From an uncultured Thermomicrobiales bacterium (lineage in GTDB: Bacteria; Chloroflexota; Chloroflexia; Thermomicrobiales; UBA6265): 5,315 bases of DNA. The first letter of the stretch is position 1; each line of letters starts with the position of its first letter. Both the position numbers and the translations under genes were made by a program. This document shows positions 1 to 5,315 of the stretch, one piece after another. The notes below the pieces were generated by a model. That model made no database searches and had not been told where the DNA came from. It saw nothing but the letters and a program-made list of their open reading frames with translations. The stretch lies in the NCBI GenBank assembly GCA_902806395.1, contig CADCWH010000148.1:1-5315 (forward strand), given 5' to 3'.

Positions 1-963
1 CGGGCGCTGGGAATCGAGCGGTTGGCCTGGTATGACCTCTCCGCGCCACTACCGGCGGCCGGCGATGCGGCGGCGGATTCGGAGTGGGAATGGGATCGGG
101 CCGCCGCGTTCGTCGTCGAGCGGCTCGGGTCCTTCTCACCGCGGATGCGCGGGCTGGCGGAGCGTGCCCTGAGCGAGCGGTGGATCGACGTGGAGCCGCG
201 CGGCGGCAAGCGCGGCGGCGCCTTCTGCATGTCGTTGCGCCACGACGAGTCCCGCATCCTGTTGAACTTCAACCCCTCCTACAGTGGTGTCAGCACCCTG
301 GCCCATGAGTTGGGCCATGCCTACCACAACCTCAATGGGGCCGGGCTGACGCCCCTCCAGCGCCAGACGCCGATGACCTTGGCCGAGACCGCGAGCACGT
401 TCTGCGAAACGATCATCCGCGAGGCCGCTCTGCGGGATGCCTCCCCAGTCCAGCGCCTGGAGATCATCGAGGGCTCGCTCCAGGATGCGACCCAGGTGAT
501 CATCGACATTTCGAGCCGGTTCCTGTTCGAATCGCGCGTCTTCGCCGCTCGCCAGGAACGCGACCTCGGGGTGGAGGAGTTGTGCCAGTTGATGCTCGCG
601 GCGCAACGGGAGACGTACGGTGACGGCCTCGACGAGGAGACGTTGCACCCGTACATGTGGGCGGTGAAGCCGCACTACTACGCATCGCGATCGTTCTACA
701 ACTTCCCCTACATGTTCGGCCTGTTGTTCGGCTTCGGCTTGATCGCCCGGGCGGGGGAGGACCGCGAGGCCTTCGCGGCGGACTATGACACCCTGTTGGC
801 CTCGACCGGCTTGGCGGACGCGGCCACGCTCGGGGCCAGATTCGGGATCGATCTCCGATCTCCCTCATTCTGGGAGGGGAGCATCGGCGTCGTCTTAGCC
901 GAGATCGACGCGTTCTCCCAGATCGTCGGCGATCTGGTAGCCCAGGACACGGCGGCCGGCTGA
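1..963 (+). CDS. M3-family oligoendopeptidase (PepF type), C-terminal part, 5' end outside window
   Basis: This is a zinc endopeptidase that cleaves short peptides, normally in the cytoplasm. The frame is open from base 1 through the TTG at 22, and the residues before that TTG read as normal protein, so I treat the gene as partial and not as starting at 22. Counting from base 1, the M3 zinc motif HELGHAYH begins at residue 102 (H102, E103, H106). A Glu in the following ETASTF segment (E129) is the probable third zinc ligand. Downstream, residues 220-247 hold the family's conserved His/Tyr-rich substrate-binding stretch (KPHYY, then FYNFPYMFG). The visible 320 residues are about half of a usual PepF of roughly 600. 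No signal peptide can be judged because the N-terminus is missing. The gene ends in TGA at 961-963, and the next gene begins about 180 bp later. Family assignment is firm; substrate is unknown. Confidence 0.93.
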   Translation, partial: RALGIERLAWYDLSAPLPAAGDAAADSEWEWDRAAAFVVERLGSFSPRMRGLAERALSERWIDVEPRGGKRGGAFCMSLRHDESRILLNFNPSYSGVSTLAHELGHAYHNLNGAGLTPLQRQTPMTLAETASTFCETIIREAALRDASPVQRLEIIEGSLQDATQVIIDISSRFLFESRVFAARQERDLGVEELCQLMLAAQRETYGDGLDEETLHPYMWAVKPHYYASRSFYNFPYMFGLLFGFGLIARAGEDREAFAADYDTLLASTGLADAATLGARFGIDLRSPSFWEGSIGVVLAEIDAFSQIVGDLVAQDTAAG

Positions 964-966
964 TAC

Positions 967-988
967 GCGCCGGACCGGTCGCCGGCGT
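967..988 (+). terminator. GC-rich hairpin just after the M3 stop codon, possible terminator
   Basis: CGCCGG at 968-973 pairs perfectly with CCGGCG at 982-987 around an 8-nt loop, with a possible extra G-T pair outside (967/988). It begins four bases after the M3 peptidase stop. There is no T-run after it, so it is not a standard intrinsic terminator; it may stabilise the 3' end or be chance in GC-rich DNA. Confidence 0.3.
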
Positions 989-1049
989 CGCGCGGACCCG
1001 GCAGACCGACCAGGCTCAGCCTCGTCAGGGCCAAAGTGCTGATGGTAGG

Positions 1050-1070
1050 CTTGGGAGTCTTTCTCCCCAG
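1050..1070 (+). promoter_or_regulatory. Imperfect hairpin in the gap upstream of the M28 gene
   Basis: CTTGGGAG at 1050-1057 pairs with CTCCCCAG at 1063-1070 around the loop TCTTT: five contiguous inner pairs, one mismatch, then two more pairs. It lies about 70 bp before the preferred M28 start, so it could sit in that gene's leader. I could not identify a convincing promoter in this gap. Function is unknown and chance formation is possible. Confidence 0.22.
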
Positions 1071-1141
1071 GCGAACCGTCGTGGGTGGCGGGCGCTGTCG
1101 TCCTCGCCTCGCCACGTGGTCTCCGGAGCATCCTGTCCGCT

Positions 1142-2668
1142 ATGGTCCAGCCACCCCGCGAGCCACTCGGCCGCTCCGAGCGGCGCATCCTCCTGATCTT
1201 TGCCGGGGTGATCGTCCTAACGGCGATCCTGGCCATCACCGCCCAGATCGTGTTAGGTCCCGCCGATCCGGAGACGCCGGCGGCATCGCCCGTGCCGACG
1301 GCGGGGACCAGTTCTCCGGCCCCCGACGTGTCGTTCCCGGCTACCCAGCCCGCTTCGCCCGGACCGGCTGCCACGCCGGTGCCACCTCCCGCCGCCTGCG
1401 AGGGATCATGTCTCGTGCGGGTCGCGGATTCTGAGGGGGTCCGCCAGGCACTGACCAGTGAGGCCGTGACCCCGAACTACTCCCACGACGGTCAGCTTTG
1501 GGCCGCGCTGCCCGCCCCCGCGATCGACGGGATGCGGTCGCGAGGGATCCCGGTCACCATGGTCCAGCCTCACGACGAGACGCTGGCGCTCTACGTCACC
1601 CGGGCACCGGAGGACATGGGAGCCGACGAGGCGGACGCGGTGATCTCCCAGGCTGGCGAGATCATCGACGAGGTCGGTCGCCAGAGGGTGATCCGGGTCG
1701 AGGACCTACCGGCGCAGGCGAGGGGGCTGGTCGACCGTGGAATCTGGGTCGAGAAGTTCCCGCCGACCCGGACCCGGCCACCGGTGTCCGAGGCGGACCG
1801 CGAGACGTTATCCCGGATTGACGACCTCGACACGCTCGTCGACGATGTCTCGACGGGTGAGCTGGAACAAACGATCCGGGATCTCCAGGCTCAAAGCTCG
1901 AACGACGGGAGCGGCATCGGGACTCGCCAGTACACGACGACCGGGAACGTCATGGCCGGCGAGTACCTGTATCGCCGCTTTGCCGAGATGGGGATCAATG
2001 TCTGGTTCGAGGATTTCGTCACCGATGATGGCCTGCTATCGCTCAACGTGGTGGCGGAGTTGCCCGGGGACGATCCCGCCGAAGCCTATCTGATCCTGGG
2101 CCACTATGATTCCATCAACGACGACGCGGCCGACCAAAGCGAGGCACCCGGCGCGGACGACAACGCTACCGGTATCGCCGCCATGCTGGAGATCGCCCGG
2201 GTCCTGAGCCAGCATCGCTTGGCGCATCCCGTCCGCTTCTTCGCGACAAATGTCGAAGAAGTGGGCCTGCAGGGGGTGGAAGCCTTCGCGGCCCGGCTCG
2301 CGGAGGACGGGGTGGTGATCGCCGGGGCCTACAACATCGACGCGGTCGGGTCTGCCGCCCACGGGACGCAGTTGGTCCTCAACGGTGACGCGGCGTCGGT
2401 CTGGCTCCAGGATATCCTGATCGATATGAACGATCGCTACGGTCTCGGCCAGGCACTCCTGGTGCGCCAGAATCCGGTGATCGTCGCCGACGATAACTAC
2501 CTGCGTGATGCCGGCGTGCCGACCATCCTGGTGGCGAGAGAGCTGTTTGGGTGGTCCTCGATCCTCCACACGCGGGGTGACACGATCGAGACGATTGACC
2601 TCGAAAACGTCCAGGACGCGACGACGCTCGTACTCCTCGGTGTGGCCGCGCTCGCCCAGGACGCCTGA
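1142..2668 (+). CDS. Membrane-anchored M28-family zinc peptidase (aminopeptidase-like)
   Basis: This is a probable co-catalytic two-zinc exopeptidase acting outside the membrane. From ATG 1142 the protein has 508 residues: a short basic N-terminus, one membrane segment (about 16-38), a Pro/Ala/Ser/Thr linker (about 40-85), then CEGSC at 86-90. Residues 91-225 form a region I cannot assign. The M28 catalytic domain follows. All expected ligands are visible: H321 and D323 in GHYDS, bridging D340 in GADDN, general base E372 and ligand E373 in VEEVGL, D400 in NIDAVG, and H476 in LHTRGDT. Spacing matches the Vibrio and Streptomyces aminopeptidases (27 residues between the second Glu and the Asp). 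I prefer ATG 1142, with GGAG at 1125-1128, because it puts the basic residues directly before the membrane segment. A GTG at 1085 in the same frame would add 19 residues and has weaker ribosome-binding support. The DUF305-like gene follows after 50 bp. The family is firm; the substrate (N-terminal amino acids or dipeptides) is not known. Confidence 0.93.
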   Translation: MVQPPREPLGRSERRILLIFAGVIVLTAILAITAQIVLGPADPETPAASPVPTAGTSSPAPDVSFPATQPASPGPAATPVPPPAACEGSCLVRVADSEGVRQALTSEAVTPNYSHDGQLWAALPAPAIDGMRSRGIPVTMVQPHDETLALYVTRAPEDMGADEADAVISQAGEIIDEVGRQRVIRVEDLPAQARGLVDRGIWVEKFPPTRTRPPVSEADRETLSRIDDLDTLVDDVSTGELEQTIRDLQAQSSNDGSGIGTRQYTTTGNVMAGEYLYRRFAEMGINVWFEDFVTDDGLLSLNVVAELPGDDPAEAYLILGHYDSINDDAADQSEAPGADDNATGIAAMLEIARVLSQHRLAHPVRFFATNVEEVGLQGVEAFAARLAEDGVVIAGAYNIDAVGSAAHGTQLVLNGDAASVWLQDILIDMNDRYGLGQALLVRQNPVIVADDNYLRDAGVPTILVARELFGWSSILHTRGDTIETIDLENVQDATTLVLLGVAALAQDA

Positions 2669-2684
2669 GCGGCGGTCACGGTCG

Positions 2685-2703
2685 GGACCGGCGACACCGG
2701 TCC
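2685..2703 (+). promoter_or_regulatory. Perfect intercistronic hairpin ahead of the DUF305-like gene
   Basis: GGACCGG at 2685-2691 and CCGGTCC at 2697-2703 form a perfect 7-bp stem with a 5-nt loop (CGACA). It fills the gap between the M28 stop and the Shine-Dalgarno tract of the next gene. There is no T-run, so termination is unlikely. It could protect mRNA, slow ribosomes or tune expression of the second gene relative to the first. The structure is seen directly; any role is inference. Confidence 0.45.
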
Positions 2704-2715
2704 GAGAGGAGAGGG
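2704..2715 (+). promoter_or_regulatory. Strong Shine-Dalgarno tract fixing the start at 2719
   Basis: GAGAGGAGAGGG contains AGGAG at 2707-2711, seven bases before the ATG at 2719. It is the best ribosome-binding site in the window. It supports this start even though the resulting N-terminus is acidic and lacks the basic residues expected before a signal or anchor helix. Confidence 0.8.
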
Positions 2716-2718
2716 ACG

Positions 2719-3537
2719 ATGAGCGACGAGATAGGTGGTCTGGCGAACCCGCACCTCGGGGGCCTTGGGGCGATCGGGCAGGTCCTGCTGGTGTTCGCAC
2801 TGGCCGGTGCCATCCTCACCGGCTGGCCGGCGACCGATGTGATGGGGCAGGACACTGAGCCCACCGGGACAGTCCACACCGGTACACCCGCAACCGGAGC
2901 CGCCGCCATCTGCGCGGGCGTCGTCGACGAGGCCCTGGCCACGCCGGGTTCACCGGACGATCACGACCACGCGGGGGAGATGGGGTCGGACGGCGCCCCC
3001 ATGGTCCTGGCTCCCTTCGACCTGCTCTTCCTGGACGTGATGGTTGCTCGGGACGCGGGCACGGCGACGATCGGTCGGCTGATCGCCGCACGGGCGACTG
3101 ATCCGCGGGTACGCGACCTGGGGCAGTCACTTGCGGAGGGTGGAGACGCCAACGTCGCTGCCCTGGATGCCTGGCGAGACACGTGGTACCCCTCGGCGCC
3201 GGAGGTTAATGATTTGCAACTGGTGCAACTCGTGGACGAGGCGGAGGCCGGTGCCGGGGCGCCGGCCGACGGCGGGATGGGCGGCGGTGATCCGGCGGTG
3301 CCGGAGGACGACCTGCTGACGCTGTGCGGGGCCACCGACGGGTTCGATGCCGTGGCCCTCCAGGTCGTGGCGGCCCGGATCGAGACGGACGTGGCGCTGG
3401 CCGGAATCGCCTTCGGACGCGCCGAACACGTCGAACTGCTCGGCTTTGCCCGGTCCCGCGGCGAATCCGGACTAGAGGAACTGACGAGGATCGCCGACCT
3501 CGCCCTCGGCGTCACGGCCGCGACGCCGCCGGCCTGA
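2719..3537 (+). CDS. Exported or anchored protein with two diverged DUF305-like repeats
   Basis: The product has 272 residues. A hydrophobic segment at about 17-37 suggests a signal or membrane anchor, but residues 1-16 carry no Lys or Arg. Residues 80-89 hold an acidic/His cluster (DDHDH then GEM). Residues 99-158 (FDLLFLDVMVARDAGT through WRDTWYP) match the DUF305 pattern, in which a Met-rich helix normally carries a His-His pair before Gly-Ala and the domain ends near a Trp-Arg-x-x-Trp-Tyr. A second, weaker copy spans about 208-262 (GFDAVALQVVAAR through EELTRIADL), after a Gly/Ala-rich, acidic linker. DUF305 proteins have a ferritin-like helical fold, and some bind copper or other metals. 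Here the His-His pair is replaced in both copies (ARD in the first, ARI in the second), so ordinary metal binding there is doubtful. It probably shares a transcript with the M28 gene. Two Cys (65 and 203) could form a disulfide. Assignment is from pattern recognition; function is unknown. Confidence 0.75.
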   Translation: MSDEIGGLANPHLGGLGAIGQVLLVFALAGAILTGWPATDVMGQDTEPTGTVHTGTPATGAAAICAGVVDEALATPGSPDDHDHAGEMGSDGAPMVLAPFDLLFLDVMVARDAGTATIGRLIAARATDPRVRDLGQSLAEGGDANVAALDAWRDTWYPSAPEVNDLQLVQLVDEAEAGAGAPADGGMGGGDPAVPEDDLLTLCGATDGFDAVALQVVAARIETDVALAGIAFGRAEHVELLGFARSRGESGLEELTRIADLALGVTAATPPA

Positions 3538-3558
3538 CGAATGGTCCCCGTCGGGCGA

Positions 3559-4623
3559 TCATAGGGGCGGACTAGCGAGGCGTACGTAGCGCTCGACGCT
3601 GGCCCGGTTGCGAGGGTCGTCGTGCAGGCCGAGCAAGGTCAGAAGGTCGTCGCCGGTCGCCCCGGCCTTGGCCCGCTCGACGGCGAAGGTGTGCCGAAGG
3701 GTGGCCGGGGTCACCGTCTTGGCGATCCCGGCCGCCCGGCGGACCCGTTCGACCATCAGGTTGATCGCCGGGGGCCCATGCGGGATGACCGGGTCACCCG
3801 GGTCGTCGGGCGTGGGCATCCGGTCGAGGACATCGGCAAACTCGGCGTCGGCGGCGATCTTCCGCTCTTTTCCTTGCCTGGCCCGTTCTGGATAGAAGAT
3901 ATGGACGATGGGTCGGGCGGGGTCGGTCCGCTCGATGTGGTCGTGACGGAGTGCGAGGACTTCCGCCCGGGTCAGCCCGAGGCGAAGCATCAGCCAGACC
4001 GCGGGTAGGGCCCATGGCGTGTCTTCCGCAGCTGCGGCGAGCATGGCGTCCTGTTCCGGGGGGAACAGTGGCACGATGCCCTTCAGTTCGATGCGGTGGG
4101 GGAAGAAACCCTCGCAGGGGTCCGCGTCGATCACCCGCGCGTCCGCGACGAGGAAGCGAAAGAATCGGCGTAGCGAGGTCAGGCGCCGCTTTCGGGTCGA
4201 TTGGGTCCGGGCGTCCGCCAGGAAGGCGGCAACGTGGGCGCGAGTGATGCGCCCGACGGGAATCGGACCGATCGTCTTCTCCAACTCGACGAGGTCGTAG
4301 CAGTAGGACTCGATCGTATTGCGGGGGCGATGGGCCTGCTCGAGTTCGATCCGGAACCAGGCCCGCCCGATCGGCAGCCGGGACGACGGCGCAAGGGGGG
4401 CCAAGCCGTTGAGGACCGGCCCGAAGGACCCGCGTGGCCCCGGGACGAAGAGCGAGAGCTGGTCGGGTTTCGCCCGCGCGGCGTCGCGCTCCAGCCGCCC
4501 GGCCGCCCGTACCGACGCCGGGTCCGGCTTAGCGTCACCATCGCCGGGTGCACGCCGCGCGCGTCCCCGGCGAGCGATGTCCGAAGAGGGAACCGGATCC
4601 GATGAACTGATTGAACGACCCAT
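3559..4623 (-). CDS. Diverged tyrosine recombinase/integrase (XerC/D-like)
   Basis: This is a DNA strand-exchange enzyme by family. From ATG 4623 it has 354 residues. Residues 1-80 are Arg/Ala/Pro-rich and look disordered. A helical core-binding domain runs about 89-172 (NTIESYCYDLVELEKTIG, then TSLRRFFRFLV), followed by the catalytic domain at 185-354. The nucleophile Tyr is Y346 in VERYVRL; the box-II Arg is R310 in TLRHTFA; the beta-hairpin Lys is within KERK (K252 or K255). The other signature positions differ: the first Arg position reads GLTRAE (T218, with R219 one place later), the box-II His is A307, and the LGH His is L333 with H334 next to it. About four extra residues lie between there and the Tyr. 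An upstream ATG at 4668 in frame would add 15 residues, but it lies inside a predicted promoter spacer and has no ribosome-binding site. The gene converges on the DUF305-like gene, 21 bp apart. No phage neighbours are visible. The family is firm; activity is uncertain. Confidence 0.88.
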   Translation of the reverse strand: MGRSISSSDPVPSSDIARRGRARRAPGDGDAKPDPASVRAAGRLERDAARAKPDQLSLFVPGPRGSFGPVLNGLAPLAPSSRLPIGRAWFRIELEQAHRPRNTIESYCYDLVELEKTIGPIPVGRITRAHVAAFLADARTQSTRKRRLTSLRRFFRFLVADARVIDADPCEGFFPHRIELKGIVPLFPPEQDAMLAAAAEDTPWALPAVWLMLRLGLTRAEVLALRHDHIERTDPARPIVHIFYPERARQGKERKIAADAEFADVLDRMPTPDDPGDPVIPHGPPAINLMVERVRRAAGIAKTVTPATLRHTFAVERAKAGATGDDLLTLLGLHDDPRNRASVERYVRLASPPL

Positions 4624-4656
4624 GGGCACCCCCGAGCGACATATCCCTACCAAATT

Positions 4657-4685
4657 ACCGTAGTGCATTTGTTCTGTGTGGTCAA
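4657..4685 (-). promoter_or_regulatory. Predicted sigma-70-type promoter for the recombinase
   Basis: Read on the minus strand, TTGACC (4685-4680) matches five of six bases of the -35 consensus. A 17-bp spacer follows, then TACGGT (4662-4657), a moderate -10 with the key T, A and final T. The stretch is AT-richer than its surroundings. Transcription would begin near 4650, about 27 bp before the ATG at 4623 and downstream of the ATG at 4668, which is the main reason I chose the shorter protein. Confidence 0.5.
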
Positions 4686-5181
4686 GACTCTAGCGGCCGA
4701 ACGGCACAGAACGCACACGACCCATGGACGGCCGCGCCCTACGTGGCGTTGAACGCGGGCCAGAGCGACCTAGACCGAAATAGCAGCGATCCGGGTCACC
4801 GTGTGAGAGGAACCCATGTGTGCCGGCAGACGGGTGGCTGGCTGAACTCCCGCGATCCCCTGAGAAGGTTGGCAGTGCCCCGCAGAATGGTGGAGTTTGA
4901 GGGTTGATATTCGATGTCTACGCGCCGCCGTCGATCGCGGCGGTGGTGTCAGTAGCGCTGGTCAGGTTGAGTTGGGTTGTGGGTGGGCGGCACCAGATTG
5001 GGCATGAGGTCGCGTCAAGCGTCGCCCGAGGCCGAGCCGTCGACAGCCACCATCACCGTTGTTATACGGCGCGTCGTCCCTGGCGTACCAGCGTGGGGTG
5101 CGAGTCCCATGCTGATGTCGGCGGACATCCAGCGCTTGCTGACGGGAAACCGCCAAGAGTGGAGCTCAGCCGAACGCGAGC
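4686..5181. other. Intergenic region of about 500 bp with no convincing gene
   Basis: Open frames here are short or lack recognisable motifs, ribosome-binding sites and normal amino-acid composition. I see no tRNA cloverleaf. The region holds an inverted repeat GCGGCCG/CGGCCGC (4693-4699 with 4729-4735), an 11-base direct repeat partner at 4717-4727, and a hairpin CCGCCG/CGGCGG (4925-4930 with 4938-4943, 7-nt loop) without a T-run. The stretch around 4860-4910 has G/T-rich, loosely repeated wording that differs from the coding DNA. It probably also contains the upstream region of the recombinase and the 3' end of the transcript from the VOC gene. Confidence 0.6.
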
Positions 5182-5315
5182 TCATGCCCCACTGACGATC
5201 ACCATTTCGTTGCCTTCGGGGTCGGCGACCCGCCAGCGATCCTCCGACTCGTCAAGGAGCCGCCCACCGGCTGCGAGGGTCGCGGCGAGGCGCGTCTGCG
5301 CGAGGTCCGACGGCA
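5182..5315 (-). CDS. VOC-superfamily (glyoxalase-fold) protein, C-terminal fragment
   Basis: On the minus strand a frame open from the right edge encodes 43 residues before TGA at 5184-5182. The fragment contains GGRLLDESEDRWRVADPEGNE, the classic end of VOC/glyoxalase-like proteins: a strand with Trp, then Asp-Pro-Glu-Gly-Asn-Glu, where the last Glu (fragment residue 36) is the usual metal ligand in metal-dependent members, and a final hydrophobic strand (MVIV). VOC proteins are small, usually 120-250 residues, and include lyases, dioxygenases and resistance proteins; the fragment cannot tell these apart. The start codon and most of the gene lie beyond the window. It points the same way as the recombinase, but about 510 bp separate them, so they are unlikely to share a transcript. 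Confidence 0.8.
   Translation of the reverse strand, partial: PSDLAQTRLAATLAAGGRLLDESEDRWRVADPEGNEMVIVSGA

Noticed and set aside
2036..2800. Long minus-strand frame of 254 codons opposite the M28 gene
   Set aside because: It is the antisense shadow of the M28 zinc-ligand region, whose plus-strand reading has complete catalytic motifs.
3508..3527. GGCGTC/GACGCC hairpin at the end of the DUF305-like gene as a shared terminator
   Set aside because: It lies inside the coding sequence, has only six pairs with an 8-nt loop, and no T-run on either strand.
4611..4907. Plus-strand frame of 98 codons starting at TTG
   Set aside because: It overlaps the recombinase start and promoter on the other strand, has no ribosome-binding site and no recognisable domain.
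5085..5115. T-loop-like string TGCGAGTCCC suggesting a tRNA
   Set aside because: The flanking bases give only a three-pair stem and no acceptor, D or anticodon arms can be drawn.
4962..5195. Short frames on both strands in the intergenic region
   Set aside because: Both are 64-72 codons, overlap each other, lack ribosome-binding sites and have compositions typical of chance frames in GC-rich DNA.
4904..5315. Plus-strand frame open from TTG 4904 to the right edge (about 137 codons)
   Set aside because: No ribosome-binding site, Arg/Ser/His-rich composition with no motif, and it overlaps the well-supported VOC gene on the other strand.

Overview
The window is GC-rich bacterial chromosomal DNA with compact genes and GC-ending codons. 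The gene content (a PepF-type M3 peptidase, a membrane-anchored M28 peptidase, a diverged DUF305 protein and a diverged tyrosine recombinase) and the style of the proteins suggest a Chloroflexota member of the Thermomicrobia/Sphaerobacter type. That assignment is inference from protein character, not from any marker gene.

Layout: (1) 1-963, plus strand: the C-terminal half of an M3-family oligoendopeptidase whose 5' end lies outside the window. (2) 964-1141: a short gap with two small inverted repeats. (3) 1142-2668, plus strand: an M28 zinc aminopeptidase-like ectoenzyme with one N-terminal membrane anchor, a Pro/Ser/Thr/Ala linker and a complete two-zinc active site. (4) 2685-2703: a perfect 7-bp hairpin, followed at once by a strong Shine-Dalgarno sequence. 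(5) 2719-3537, plus strand: an exported or anchored protein that I read as two tandem DUF305-like helical repeats, both without the family's usual His-His pair. (6) 3559-4623, minus strand: a diverged tyrosine recombinase convergent with the previous gene, with a plausible promoter at 4657-4685. (7) 4686-5181: about 500 bp without a convincing gene. (8) 5182-5315, minus strand: the last 43 codons of a VOC (glyoxalase-fold) protein running off the right edge.

Functionally, M3 and M28 are both peptide-degrading enzymes, one probably cytoplasmic and one outside the membrane, so the left half may serve peptide use. The M28 and DUF305-like genes are 50 bp apart and probably co-transcribed; both products are predicted to sit at or beyond the membrane. 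The recombinase stands alone, with no phage or transposon genes visible beside it. I see no tRNA, rRNA, CRISPR array or complete insertion sequence. The most unusual items are the two proteins that keep their family's architecture while changing the signature residues: the DUF305-like protein and the recombinase.
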